DNA of 64,000 nt from Varibaculum massiliense (GCF_900106855.1 NZ_FNWI01000004.1:1736001-1800000); one strand, 5' to 3'. Shown: positions 1-9,058, numbered from the stretch's first letter. The notes: generated by a model not told the origin, from the letters alone. Translations and numbers: made by a program.

Positions 1-63
1 AACCCCAGGTGCAGCTGGAGTAGGTGGTACGCTCACATTTGAAACCGGGGGTTGACCAGTCAT
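1..63 (-). CDS. N-terminal fragment of a proline-rich protein (runs off the window)
   Basis: An ATG at 63 on the minus strand is preceded at five bases by AAGGAG, a strong ribosome binding site. The 21 codons up to the window edge are open and encode a Pro/Val/Ser-rich start (MTGQPPVSNV...). Nothing more of the protein is visible, so no function is assigned. Proline-rich N-termini of this kind are common in actinobacterial membrane proteins, but that is only a guess. Confidence 0.6.
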   Translation of the reverse strand, partial: MTGQPPVSNVSVPPTPAAPGV

Positions 64-277
64 GATAGCTCCTTAAAGTCGGGATAAACTTTTATTTTGT
101 GCGGTTTCTCTACATCGAAAAGCCTGCATTTTTAAAGTAACAAGCAGGAGTTTTAGTGTTAACACCCAAAAGGGTGAAAACTCCGGGAAAATGGTAATAG
201 CTTCTACTGGGTTATTCTGTCTCGAGAAGATTCCCTACACAAAGGGCAGATATCGGTAGGGAGCCGCTGGGATAGCT

Positions 278-1141
278 CTAAGCGTGCTTCTTGACACGGG
301 CGCGCGCCCGGCTGATCAGTAGAACTATTAGGAATAAGACCCCATCGGTAAATGCCATCATCGCCGAGGTGGCAAGGTTAAAATGCCAAGCGGTAATAAA
401 ACCGATAATTGCGCTGATTACCGCAATAATCAGGGTGAAAGCAAATATTTTTGGGAGAGAATTAGACAGTAGAATCGCAGTGGCTGCTGGGGTTACCAGT
501 AGGGCAATCACTAGAATGGCGCCCGCAGTAGAAAAAGCCACCACAATAGTTAAGGCCACCAGAACCATGAATATAGTTTCCACCGTGCGGATGGGGAACC
601 CGATGACTCGGGCTGATTCCCTATCGAAAGTCACAAGCTGCATAACCTTATAGGTAAGCAGTAAAAATATTGTATTCGCTACGAAAATTATCAGCAGCAT
701 CCACATGGCGCGGGGACCAAAATCATAATTGCTGATTATCAACCTTTCGGTATCTAAAGCCAGCAGGTTCAGGTCGCCGGTCAGTACCGTATCCTCGCAG
801 ATATGTACATGCGCCAGCGCAGTGGACAGTAAAATTACTCCGCCCGAAAATAGCAGGGGGAAGATAACTCCTTGACTGGCATCCTTAGGTAGTAGACCGG
901 TGGATTGCAGATAGTTGGCTCCCAAAACTACGATTAACCCAAAACCAGCGGCAAGAACCACCATTATCGGAGAATAAGTGGATCCAGAAAGCAACGCGCC
1001 CAGCACTATTCCGGGTAGGACTGCGTGGCTCATGGCGTCCACCAGCATGGATTGACGACGCAACACCAAGAAGGTGCCGGGTAGGGCGCAAGTTACCGAG
1101 GTAGTAATTGCTAGTAATAAGGCTGCAAGTACAAAACTCAT
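278..1141 (-). CDS. Metal ABC transporter permease (ABC-3 family, second permease)
   Basis: This is a 287-residue integral membrane protein with about eight hydrophobic segments and the ABC-3 family layout of ZnuB/MntB/SitD permeases, including the early segment with 'RRQSMLVDAMSHAVLPG'. It would form half of the membrane channel of a Mn/Zn/Fe importer. The last residues are basic. It starts four bases inside the stop of the upstream permease (ATGA overlap), so the two are translationally coupled. It is the last gene of the minus-strand operon that begins at 4121. Confidence 0.92.
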   Translation of the reverse strand: MSFVLAALLLAITTSVTCALPGTFLVLRRQSMLVDAMSHAVLPGIVLGALLSGSTYSPIMVVLAAGFGLIVVLGANYLQSTGLLPKDASQGVIFPLLFSGGVILLSTALAHVHICEDTVLTGDLNLLALDTERLIISNYDFGPRAMWMLLIIFVANTIFLLLTYKVMQLVTFDRESARVIGFPIRTVETIFMVLVALTIVVAFSTAGAILVIALLVTPAATAILLSNSLPKIFAFTLIIAVISAIIGFITAWHFNLATSAMMAFTDGVLFLIVLLISRARARVKKHA

Positions 1142-2283
1142 TTCAGATTAACCTCGGGGTCTAGCTGGGAGTTGTGGCTTAATGTTCCGGCTGATTGGAG
1201 AATTGGGGAGGGAGTGTCGCCTTCCTGCGCCTTTGTCGGTGAGAAACACAGCTGGTTAGCTATTGCCGCAGGATTAGTAGGCTGCTCTTTCCAGGAATTA
1301 CCCTGAGCTGGGGAGGCATTATCTTCCTGCTCGTGCTTTAAATTTTGGATATGCCGACGGCGGCGATACCGGTAAGCCAGCAAAGAGCGGTGCGGAGAGA
1401 AAACTAAAGAAATAGCTAGAACCAACGAAAGGATGACTACGATTACCGGTCCAGTAGGCACCTTACCGATGGATACTGCCAGATAAGAACCAAAACCGCC
1501 GCTAAGTGCACCTATTGCTCCAGCTAGTAGGAATAATACCGGTAGATGATCGGTCCACTGCCGTGCGGCAGCTGCGGGGATAATAGCAAAAGCAACCATC
1601 AATACTACCCCTACAGATTTCACCCCAATCACGATACCTACGGTGGTGCACAAGGTGACAATGGCAATCAAAAGGTTACGGGAAAAACCAGCTGCCTGGG
1701 CGCCTACGGGGTCAAAAGCAAAGAGCGCGATCTCCTTCCAGAAAAGTATGACGATCAATAGAGCGGTAAAACCCAGGATAGCAACGGTGAATACATCGAT
1801 TTGACGCATAGTGGCGGCATTTCCGAACAGGTATTGTGCAATACCAGAGCGTCCAGAGAAATGGGAAAAGGATAATAGCCTCAAGGCCACCATGCCGCCG
1901 CCATAATAGATGGCCAGAGAAATCGCCATTGCGGCTTCCACTCCTACTTTGGATTTTTCCGCTATCAGGTTAGTGGTGGCCACGGCGAGTAATCCGGAAA
2001 TTGTGGCACCGATCGTCAAAATTAAAATCGATTGGCCATCTGCTCCTAACAAAGATGCAATCACGAAGGCCCCTACAATCCCGGCAATGGAGCTGTGTCC
2101 GATCACGTCAGAAACTAGGGATTGTTTACGCACGTAAAGTAGGGATCCTAGGGTTCCCGCGAAGAAACCTACCAGGATTGCCCCAGCGGTCATTACACGA
2201 AAACTGTAGGTTCCCCAATAATCGCTTAGAGAGATTAACTCCAGGGGGGCAAGGCTAGAAAAGTTGCTGAGGGCGAGGTTCAT
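1138..2283 (-). CDS. Metal ABC transporter permease (ABC-3 family, first permease)
   Basis: This 381-residue permease has the ABC-3 fold over residues 1 to about 300 ('VRKQSLVSDVIGHSSIAGIVGAF' region, multiple membrane helices). It is followed by about 80 hydrophilic residues, beginning with a basic patch (YRYRRRRHIQN), that extend beyond the usual length of the family and probably form a cytoplasmic tail. It pairs with the permease at 278-1141, as two-permease SitCD-type importers do. Its start overlaps the stop of the ATPase gene by four bases. Confidence 0.92.
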   Translation of the reverse strand: MNLALSNFSSLAPLELISLSDYWGTYSFRVMTAGAILVGFFAGTLGSLLYVRKQSLVSDVIGHSSIAGIVGAFVIASLLGADGQSILILTIGATISGLLAVATTNLIAEKSKVGVEAAMAISLAIYYGGGMVALRLLSFSHFSGRSGIAQYLFGNAATMRQIDVFTVAILGFTALLIVILFWKEIALFAFDPVGAQAAGFSRNLLIAIVTLCTTVGIVIGVKSVGVVLMVAFAIIPAAAARQWTDHLPVLFLLAGAIGALSGGFGSYLAVSIGKVPTGPVIVVILSLVLAISLVFSPHRSLLAYRYRRRRHIQNLKHEQEDNASPAQGNSWKEQPTNPAAIANQLCFSPTKAQEGDTPSPILQSAGTLSHNSQLDPEVNLK

Positions 2284-3068
2284 GCCAGCACTCCATCGAT
2301 TCCGTAAGCGTGGGAGATGTTCTTAGGGGTGAAGGCCTCAGCTAGCGGTCCGGAGGCCACCAAGTTTCCTTCGCGAAGTAGTAATACCGAGGAACAAAAA
2401 TCTTTTACAGTAGCCAAATCATGGTGTACCAGGAGTACGGTTTTTCCTGAGCTAGCTAGAGAACGCAGTACCTGTAAAATCGTCTTTTCTGACTTCATGT
2501 CAACCCCCGCGAAGGGTTCATCCATAACCAAAAGATCAGCATTGGCGGCCAGGGCGCGAGCCACAAAGGTGCGTTGTTTTTGTCCCCCGGAAAGCTCAGA
2601 AATCTGTCGATTTGCGAGATCGGAGATATCTAGTTGTTCCATAGCTGCTTGCGCGGCCTGATGCTCTTTTTTCCCGGGGCGGCGCAGCCATCCCAAGTGG
2701 GTATAGGTTCCCATTAACACCACGTCTTTTACACGTGCGGGAAAATCCCAATCAATTGAGGCAGACTGGGGCATATAGGCAATGCGCTTGCGTACCCGGC
2801 TCAAGTTTTTCCCAAAAAATTCGGATTCCCCGCTAACCCGGGGAATCAGTTCCAGCATCGCTTTGATTAAGGTAGATTTTCCGGCTCCATTAGGGCCAAG
2901 AATCGCCATGATTTCTCCGCTGGGGACGGTAAAACTCACCCCGGAGAGGGCGAGGCGGTCACGGTAAGCGGCGCTGATATTTTTCACTACACAAGGGGGA
3001 ATGCTGGTTGAAGAATTCGCGCTCTGCTGCTGGGAGGATATGGCTAGAGAAGTGTTCTTGGAAGTCAT
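2280..3068 (-). CDS. Metal ABC transporter ATP-binding protein
   Basis: The protein is 262 residues long and carries Walker A (GPNGAGKST, about residue 58), the signature motif LSGGQ (about residue 160) and Walker B (LLVMDEPF), followed by an H-loop (LLVHHDL). It belongs to the ZnuC/MntB/SitB group and powers the importer formed with the two permeases. About 25 polar residues precede the conserved core. It is separated from the lipoprotein gene by a 114-base gap that contains a strong hairpin. Confidence 0.93.
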   Translation of the reverse strand: MTSKNTSLAISSQQQSANSSTSIPPCVVKNISAAYRDRLALSGVSFTVPSGEIMAILGPNGAGKSTLIKAMLELIPRVSGESEFFGKNLSRVRKRIAYMPQSASIDWDFPARVKDVVLMGTYTHLGWLRRPGKKEHQAAQAAMEQLDISDLANRQISELSGGQKQRTFVARALAANADLLVMDEPFAGVDMKSEKTILQVLRSLASSGKTVLLVHHDLATVKDFCSSVLLLREGNLVASGPLAEAFTPKNISHAYGIDGVLA

Positions 3069-3115
3069 CGGGTTAAAACCTTTAAGAAAGTAAGTGAAGG
3101 GTGTCGGAAGAAAGA

Positions 3116-3162
3116 GGATGGGCGCTAGGAAACTTGGAGACGGCGAGTCCTAGCGCCCATCC
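3116..3162 (-). terminator. Intergenic hairpin inside the metal-uptake operon
   Basis: Bases 3116-3130 (GGATGGGCGCTAGGA) are perfectly complementary to 3148-3162, giving a 15-bp stem with a 17-base loop. On the minus strand it follows the lipoprotein stop by 20 bases and is followed by a T/C-rich run. It can act as a partial terminator or an mRNA 3'-end stabiliser, which would make the binding protein more abundant than the downstream ATPase and permeases. Confidence 0.75.
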
Positions 3163-3182
3163 TGGCACTCAGGTCGCGTTCT

Positions 3183-4121
3183 CTATGAGAGTGCCTTTAC
3201 AATAGCTTCCACATTGTGCTGGAAAGCTCCCAGATAGGTGTTGGTGGGGGCTTTCTCGCCGAGGGTGTCTGCATAGAGTTCGGTGTCGGAGAGTTTAACT
3301 TCCCAACCTTTGGACTTCACCATTTCTTGGAGGTGCTTTACTACTTCCGGGCTCTTGAGGTTGTCATAGAAGATAACCGGAACTTTTTTGCTAGCAATAG
3401 TGTTTGCCAGTTCTTCCATCTGTACCGCAGAGATTTCCGATTCGGAAGAAACCATATCGGTAGCCATAATGTCTAGTCCGTAGGTGCGTCCCAGGTAGTT
3501 GAAGGCATCGTGACCGGTTACCAGAGTGCGGCGATTGGCAGGAATCTTTGCCAATGCGACCTTGGCCTTTTCATGCATGGCCTGAATCTTGGCGTTATAC
3601 TCTTTACCGTTCTTGAGGTATTTGTCGGTGTTAGCTTTATCTAGTTTCGCAATTTTTTCGGCAGTAGCGGTTACTGCGTATTGCCATCCGATCGGGTCAT
3701 TCCACACGTGGGGGTCGTGGCCTTCGATCTTGCCATCTTCTTCCCAGTCCAGCAGCATTTTTTTTGGAATGGCTTCTGCTGCGGGCAAGGATTTATCACC
3801 CAGCCCATCGAACTGGCCCATCATTTTGTGTTCCATGTCGTGACTGGTCCAAACCACCAGGTCCGCTTTTTGGATTTTTTCAGTGTCTTTGGTGGTTAAT
3901 TCTTGAGTGTGGGGATCGCCTCCGGGGGCTACCAGGGTAGTAATCTCGGCGTCGGGGGCTATGTTTTTCACCGCGTCGGCAAGATAACCGGTGGTGGCAA
4001 CAATTTTTAGCTTTCCATTAGCTCCATCCGCATTATCGGCGGCACCGTTTTTGGCGCAACCTCCTAGGGAAGCTGCCAGTGCCAAGGCGCAGATACCGGA
4101 GATTACTGCTTTCAGTTTCAT
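3183..4121 (-). CDS. Metal ABC transporter substrate-binding lipoprotein (TroA/ZnuA/MntA-like)
   Basis: This 312-residue lipoprotein has a signal peptide ending in the lipobox LGGC (Cys22). The cluster A-I metal ligands are visible: His71 (GGDPHTQ), His138 (DPHVW), His204 (TGHDAF) and a downstream Asp. A His at the third position resembles TroA/ZnuA rather than the Glu of PsaA-type Mn-specific proteins, so the metal could be Zn, Mn or Fe. It is the first gene of the importer operon and lies directly behind a DtxR-type operator. GAGGATAA serves as ribosome binding site. Confidence 0.93.
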   Translation of the reverse strand: MKLKAVISGICALALAASLGGCAKNGAADNADGANGKLKIVATTGYLADAVKNIAPDAEITTLVAPGGDPHTQELTTKDTEKIQKADLVVWTSHDMEHKMMGQFDGLGDKSLPAAEAIPKKMLLDWEEDGKIEGHDPHVWNDPIGWQYAVTATAEKIAKLDKANTDKYLKNGKEYNAKIQAMHEKAKVALAKIPANRRTLVTGHDAFNYLGRTYGLDIMATDMVSSESEISAVQMEELANTIASKKVPVIFYDNLKSPEVVKHLQEMVKSKGWEVKLSDTELYADTLGEKAPTNTYLGAFQHNVEAIVKALS

Positions 4122-4156
4122 TTATCCTCGTCTTTCGTATTATTCGGTGACCCGAA

Positions 4157-4186
4157 ATATTAGTTTAGGTTAGGTGAACCTGATAA
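4157..4186 (-). promoter_or_regulatory. Promoter with DtxR/IdeR/MntR-type operator
   Basis: Bases 4165-4183 read TTAGGTTAGGTGAACCTGA, which agrees with the DtxR-box consensus TTAGGTTAGSCTAACCTAA at 16 of 19 positions. It overlaps a minus-strand promoter (candidate -35 TTATCA at 4186-4181, -10 TAATAT at 4162-4157, spacing 18), about 40 bases upstream of the lipoprotein start. A metal-loaded DtxR-family repressor would block this promoter when metal is sufficient. Confidence 0.8.
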
Positions 4187-4372
4187 TAAAGATAGTTATC
4201 AATTGGGGAAAAGAAAACTGACGTTTGTCCTATGGGGGATGGTTGCTGTATTGACCTGCGTAAAATCCCTGTTGTATGAGGTTTTTCATAAACTGGGGGC
4301 TTTTGGTGATTCTTGGGTGTGGGGTGAATAGTTGGAGGACTTAAATTTAGGGGATCCTGAGTTAGTAATTAA

Positions 4373-4410
4373 TTTTGCCGGACTTTCCTATATGGGAAAG
4401 TCCGGCAAAA
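4373..4410 (-). terminator. Strong Rho-independent terminator of the ABC exporter operon
   Basis: TTTTGCCGGACTTTCC (4373-4388) pairs perfectly with 4395-4410 around a six-base loop, and A/T runs lie on both sides, so it can terminate in both directions. It closes the FtsX-type exporter operon coming from the right. The rest of the interval 4122-4503 holds only the importer promoter and no convincing gene. Confidence 0.88.
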
Positions 4411-4503
4411 TCTTTGCTGGGTGATTAGATTTCTTGGTAACTTCTCTAAGGTCCCGCGCTAGTTATGTAACCGCGCGAATGCCCATTAGAGCCTGACTAG
4501 CCG

Positions 4504-5961
4504 CTAGTCATTGGCGCGTTGCTGTAGCAGACGTAAACGCCGATGCAGCGGGTGGCTGGCGAAAATTGAGGCGGCGGTAACCGCCAAACCAGCCAGCATT
4601 AACAGGCTCATTTGGATTACCGAATTCTCTGGTGTTTGCCCAGTCAGTTTATTTAGCATTTGCACCATCGGCATCGCGGCAATTATTCCCAACATGCCTC
4701 CTCCCAGCACCGATACCGCTAGGGGGCCCAGGGTTTCCAGCCACATGGAGCGCAGTTCGAAGCCGCGCGGGGCACCCATTTTCGCCAAAGCTCGGGATTG
4801 CTCAGCATTTTCAATCACCGTTGCCGCCTGAGTAATTAGCATGGCGCAGGCGCACAGCGTGAAGCTGACCGCCAAGGTAATCATGGTGCCAGTTTGGAAA
4901 TCCCAACGGGTGGCTGAAATAAAGTTGCTGGAAATCTCATCGGAATAGTCACTATTAACCAGCACTGGCGACATAGCTACGAAACCCGCGATAAAAGCTA
5001 AGAACCCCATACCACTTACGCGCCGCCAAGTAGTTTTGGGATCGGCCACTATCCTCCGAGAAGCCAGTACCATCGCGGGAATCGGTACCTTTGCCAGCAA
5101 GCGGGCATTTAGTTGCAACAGGTAGGGGCCCAGTAAATTGAAACCCAAAATAACTATCAGGATTACAGCGGAGACTATCGCTATCGTCCAGGTTTGTGAT
5201 AGCCCCAGGGTCGCCTGGCTGACTATGAAAGCGGCGATAAAAATAGTTACCGCAGCTACCAGGCGCCAAACGCGCAGTGCTGGCTGACTGGCTCTGCGGG
5301 TTACTCCCAAGGGAGAAACTCTTACCTGCTGCATGCCCCACCAGGAGGAAATCTGTCCCAGCAAGATGATTGCTGCCAGCACTATCAACAGTAGCCACCA
5401 GGGCAGCAACATTTCTGTAACCGTTATATATTTGGCTTCTATTTCAAGAAAAGTCCAGGCGGGAAGGGTAGCTAAATAAAGGGCAGAACCGATTAGAGAA
5501 CCGATAACCGCTTGGATGAGGGTATCTAGCAGGGTCATCTTGGTGACCTCTGCAGAGGACACTCCCAACAGTCGTAGGGAAGCCAAACGTTTTTCGCGTC
5601 CTCGTGCCCCCAATACTGCCGCCTTAGTAGCAAGCGAGCTGAGAGAGGGGAGGATCAGGGCGCAGGCCAAAATGGCTAAGAGGAAATAGAACTTCAGAAT
5701 GATCTCGAAACTCGCATCGGCTTTAAGTAGCTGGGCGGCAATTCCCGTTGGGGACATCCAGCGGTTATAAAACATATAGGTGCCGCCGGCAACCGTTAAC
5801 GCCAATCCGGAACACACCGTATAGGCCAGGATTGACGCCAAATAAAGCAGAGATTCACCCTGGCGAGAGCGGAAACGGGCTTTGGTGAGATGAAAGGTTA
5901 ACCAGTTGAGGTTTTGTGCGCGCGAGGAGGTAGCGGGGCTGGCTGTACTAGTAGTCGACAT
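4504..5961 (-). CDS. ABC transporter permease, FtsX/MacB family
   Basis: The 485-residue membrane protein has FtsX-like segments around residues 60-200 and again near 370-480. The N-terminal half contains the family-typical 'LGARGREKRLASLRLLGVSS' stretch and the C-terminal half the matching 'QSRALAKMGAPRGFELRSMWLE' stretch, which is the internal duplication of this permease type. Such proteins export or extract lipids, peptides or antibiotics rather than import nutrients. It begins directly after the stop of the ATPase gene, so both are one unit. The substrate is unknown. Confidence 0.88.
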   Translation of the reverse strand: MSTTSTASPATSSRAQNLNWLTFHLTKARFRSRQGESLLYLASILAYTVCSGLALTVAGGTYMFYNRWMSPTGIAAQLLKADASFEIILKFYFLLAILACALILPSLSSLATKAAVLGARGREKRLASLRLLGVSSAEVTKMTLLDTLIQAVIGSLIGSALYLATLPAWTFLEIEAKYITVTEMLLPWWLLLIVLAAIILLGQISSWWGMQQVRVSPLGVTRRASQPALRVWRLVAAVTIFIAAFIVSQATLGLSQTWTIAIVSAVILIVILGFNLLGPYLLQLNARLLAKVPIPAMVLASRRIVADPKTTWRRVSGMGFLAFIAGFVAMSPVLVNSDYSDEISSNFISATRWDFQTGTMITLAVSFTLCACAMLITQAATVIENAEQSRALAKMGAPRGFELRSMWLETLGPLAVSVLGGGMLGIIAAMPMVQMLNKLTGQTPENSVIQMSLLMLAGLAVTAASIFASHPLHRRLRLLQQRAND

Positions 5962-6672
5962 TTACGCCCTCCCTGACTGTGGCGCTAGAGCGCGATCGGA
6001 GTGGATTTGACCGTCCCGAATTTCAATCAGACGTGAACACCATTGCGCTACGTTAATATCGTGGGTTACCAGTACTAATGCTGCTCCGCAGCGTTGTACT
6101 TCCCGGGTTAAGATTTCCATCATTTCGTATCCGGTAGCTTGATCGAGGGCGCCGGAAGGTTCATCAGCAAAAACTACTTTCGGGTTGCCGATGAGGGCGC
6201 GAGCAATTGCTACCCGCTGTGCTTGACCCCCAGACATATCTCCGGGACGCCGCTTTTTCAGCTCAGAAAGCCCTAGCTGGGTGAGCAGTTGATCTGCGCG
6301 CTTTAAAGCTTTCGGGAGCAGAGTTCCGGTCAGAATCAGGGGGAGTGCCACGTTTTCGCGGGCAGACAGCTCGGGGATGAGTTGCCCGTCTTGGAACACA
6401 AACCCGAACTGGCTAAGCCGCAGCCGGGAGCGCGTTACATCTTTTTGTGCCGCGATATCCTCGCCCCGGAATAAAACTTTTCCGGATTCGGGAACGAGGA
6501 CGCCGGATAGGCAATGCAAAAGGGTCGATTTTCCTGACCCTGATGGCCCCATGATTGCCACCGACTCGCCCTCGTGAATGTTTAGAGAAACCCCGGCGAG
6601 AGCGTGTACGTTTCCAAAACTTTTGGTGATGTTATCGGTGCTGAGCACCTCTTTTTCTTTATCTTGATTCAT
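5962..6672 (-). CDS. ABC transporter ATP-binding protein (LolD/MacB type)
   Basis: The 236-residue ATPase shows Walker A GPSGSGKST (about residues 42-50), the signature MSGGQAQR and Walker B VVFADEPSGALD, which is typical of the LolD/MacB/SalX group that partners FtsX-type permeases. It is the first gene of a two-gene operon with the permease at 4504-5961. Antimicrobial-peptide export or resistance is a common role of such pairs in Gram-positive bacteria but cannot be shown here. Confidence 0.92.
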   Translation of the reverse strand: MNQDKEKEVLSTDNITKSFGNVHALAGVSLNIHEGESVAIMGPSGSGKSTLLHCLSGVLVPESGKVLFRGEDIAAQKDVTRSRLRLSQFGFVFQDGQLIPELSARENVALPLILTGTLLPKALKRADQLLTQLGLSELKKRRPGDMSGGQAQRVAIARALIGNPKVVFADEPSGALDQATGYEMMEILTREVQRCGAALVLVTHDINVAQWCSRLIEIRDGQIHSDRALAPQSGRA

Positions 6673-6974
6673 ACCTTCTATTTCAGTCCGCCTGCCGGGC
6701 GCGGGGAACAGTGCTGAAACTGATTTTTAGGTATTGCTAAAAACTACCCGGAGGTAGAGCTGCCACTACCTAAAAGGGAGAGCGCGCCCTCTGAATGTTT
6801 TTTGTGCCCTAGATCTTCCCCCACAATGACCTGATTTCCTTTGAAAAAATGGGAGCCCCGAAAGATGGGCGCAGTAACCCACTTTGGACAGTTGAATAAA
6901 AAGCTGAGTCTACGTTCTTAGAAGATAGCGAAAAAGCGATAGTTTGTAGTGCTGTCTATGGGTATCGTGGAAAT
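6673..6974. other. Intergenic region with divergent promoters, no gene seen
   Basis: This 302-base interval separates the exporter operon (left, minus strand) from a small plus-strand gene. It must hold both promoters. A weak GGTAG/CTACC dyad lies near 6750. No RNA gene or further coding region is recognisable. Confidence 0.5.
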
Positions 6975-7175
6975 ATGAATTTCGGTATGCGAAAACCTAG
7001 CCCTAAGCGTTCCTACAAGGCAGCGACCTCAGGCAGAGCTAAAAGAGCCGCTAAGCGCGCAGTTAATCCCCTATATGGCAAGAAGGGCATGGGGTTTTTG
7101 AAGGATCCGTCTCGCGCGGTCAAAAACGCTATCTATCGGCGCACCACCTTCGGTTGGCGCGACCTCTTTAAGTAG
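6975..7175 (+). CDS. Small basic protein of unknown function
   Basis: The 66-residue protein is very rich in Lys and Arg, especially in the first half (KPSPKRSYKAATSGRAKRAAKRAV), with Gly and aromatic residues towards the C-terminus (GWRDLF). I do not recognise a family. The charge suggests a nucleic-acid-binding or ribosome-associated role, but that is inference. The ribosome binding site (GTGGA) is weak; a second in-frame ATG lies four codons inside. The gene stands alone between the exporter operon and the ABC-F gene. Confidence 0.55.
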   Translation: MNFGMRKPSPKRSYKAATSGRAKRAAKRAVNPLYGKKGMGFLKDPSRAVKNAIYRRTTFGWRDLFK

Positions 7176-7263
7176 CTGGCAGCCTGTAGCCTACCCGAAA
7201 CGGGTAATAAGCTGTAGCTATTAGGCAAGGAATTGGCTAAAATCAAGGTAGGTAACGCGCTAG

Positions 7264-7305
7264 ATGCTCGTGATGTTATCCAAGCGGGGAGCTACAATCC
7301 GATGA
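7264..7305 (+). CDS. Possible 13-residue leader peptide before the ABC-F gene
   Basis: A short frame MLVMLSKRGATIR ends 64 bases before the ABC-F start, with AAGGTAGG upstream as a possible ribosome binding site. The region between contains a CTCAGCTGAG palindrome near 7325. Many antibiotic-resistance ABC-F genes are controlled by a translated leader and attenuation. A match to that layout is the only support, so this remains tentative. Confidence 0.3.
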   Translation: MLVMLSKRGATIR

Positions 7306-7369
7306 CTTTGTAATCTCTACTCAGCTCAGCTGAGACGCCGCCCTTAATCGTTGCGTCCTGGAGATTATT

Positions 7370-8995
7370 ATGTCTGCCATCATTCTCGAAAATATTTCTT
7401 TTTCATACTCCTCTAAACCGCTGCTCGAAAACATCAATTTGCAGGTAGGGGAGGGTGAGCGTGCCTGTTTGATTGGCCCCAATGGTTGCGGGAAAACCAC
7501 CCTGCTTCGCATCGCTTCCCAGGATCTTTTGCCAGAACAAGGCAAGGTCAAGATCGAGGGAACAAACACTGAGTTCTTCCAGGTGCCGGCAATTGAAGAT
7601 TCTCGTGGAAGCGCCGGAGATTACCTCGAGTGCGCTTTGCGTCCTCTAGGAAATATCGCTACCCAGTTTCAGGACGCGACCACCAAAATGAGCCAGGGTA
7701 TTGATACTGACCAGGAGGGGCGGCGCTATGACCAGATACTTGCCTTAATGAGCTGTTTTGATATTTGGTCGCTCGAGGCGCGGCTCACTGAAGTTCTGGC
7801 GAGGCTTGGCTTGGGGGTGTTCACAGGATCAGGACGTGACCGCAGTTTAAGTAGTATGTCCCCGGGGGAGCGGGGGAGGCTGCAACTGGCGGTCACGTTA
7901 ATCATGAAGCCCGAGGTGTTGATTTTGGATGAACCCACCAACCATTTAGACGCGCGTGCAATCGATTTTCTAGTGGGAACTGTTAATAACTGGAAGGGCG
8001 CGGTTTTGATGTCGAGTCACGACCGGGCGTTTATCGAGGACACTGCCACGGTTATTTACGATAAGGACGTAGCACTATGGAATGAACTAGCTAAAGCTAC
8101 TGGTAGTAGTCAGGTTACTGGTCTTTATCGCTGCGCGGGCGCCTACTCGAAATATTTAGCCGAAAAAACGAATGCCCGCCGCAAGCATCGGGAATTACAT
8201 GCAGCTCAGCAGGCCGAGAAACGGTTACTGAGAAAACATCGCCAGGAAGCTAGCAAGATAGCTCGCGGGGGCGTACGCCTGGCGAGCGCTGAGGGTAAAG
8301 CCAAGAAGTTTTTTTCCGATCGCGCTGCTGCCACCGCGCAGCGCCGAATGCGAAATGATGATATGCGAGGCGAGCGTCTTAGCAACCAGGAAGTGCGTAG
8401 ACCCCGTAGCTATGACCTGGCTTTTGAGCTCAATCAACCCGCTGCAAGCACCGGAATCGCGGTGGCTGCGCGTCGTGCCACAGTTGCCGGACGGCTGGCG
8501 CCGGTCAGTTTTGATCTTTCCTACGGAGAGCAGCTGCTGGTCACCGGTGCTAATGGCTCTGGAAAATCTACCTTATTGAATTGGATCTATCGCGGGCAGC
8601 CACCCGAGGGCGCGCAAAGTAGCGGCACAATCACCGGCGAGCGGAAGGTCGGGCTGGTTCCTCAGCAGCTTCCTCAGGAAAACGACCCCGGATTCACTAG
8701 CCCCATTTGGGAAAACGGTATTGGCGAGGCCGGCAAAGGCGTCCTCCATCCTTCCCTGTGGACTAAGCCCATCCCGGAGCTGTCGGCCGGAAACCAGCGG
8801 CGAGCCCAAATTGCGTTAGCGCTGGCCACCTCTCCCGCCTTGCTGATAATTGATGAGCCCACCAACTACCTAGACTTGGAGGCGATGGAAGCGCTGGAAG
8901 AAGCCTTGCATGATTGGGAGGGGACGTTAATCGTAGCAAGCCATGACCTGTGGCTGATCAACCACTGGCAAGGTAGAAAAATTTATATTCACTAG
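7370..8995 (+). CDS. ABC-F family ATPase (ribosome-associated, possible antibiotic-resistance protein)
   Basis: The 541-residue protein has two ABC domains and no membrane segment. The first has Walker A GPNGCGKTT (residues 37-45), signature SPGERGR and Walker B LILDEPTNHLD. The second has Walker A GANGSGKST, LSAGNQRR and LIIDEPTNYLD. A basic linker (about residues 255-345, KRLLRKHRQEASKIARGG) joins them. This is the ABC-F layout; members remodel the ribosome and some displace macrolides, lincosamides or pleuromutilins. The class of this one cannot be fixed by eye. Confidence 0.9.
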   Translation: MSAIILENISFSYSSKPLLENINLQVGEGERACLIGPNGCGKTTLLRIASQDLLPEQGKVKIEGTNTEFFQVPAIEDSRGSAGDYLECALRPLGNIATQFQDATTKMSQGIDTDQEGRRYDQILALMSCFDIWSLEARLTEVLARLGLGVFTGSGRDRSLSSMSPGERGRLQLAVTLIMKPEVLILDEPTNHLDARAIDFLVGTVNNWKGAVLMSSHDRAFIEDTATVIYDKDVALWNELAKATGSSQVTGLYRCAGAYSKYLAEKTNARRKHRELHAAQQAEKRLLRKHRQEASKIARGGVRLASAEGKAKKFFSDRAAATAQRRMRNDDMRGERLSNQEVRRPRSYDLAFELNQPAASTGIAVAARRATVAGRLAPVSFDLSYGEQLLVTGANGSGKSTLLNWIYRGQPPEGAQSSGTITGERKVGLVPQQLPQENDPGFTSPIWENGIGEAGKGVLHPSLWTKPIPELSAGNQRRAQIALALATSPALLIIDEPTNYLDLEAMEALEEALHDWEGTLIVASHDLWLINHWQGRKIYIH

Positions 8996-9058
8996 CGCTT
9001 GCTATAGTTTTCATCTTTCATAGATATCGCGGCGGTTTCCCAAATCATTTTTTCCGTG

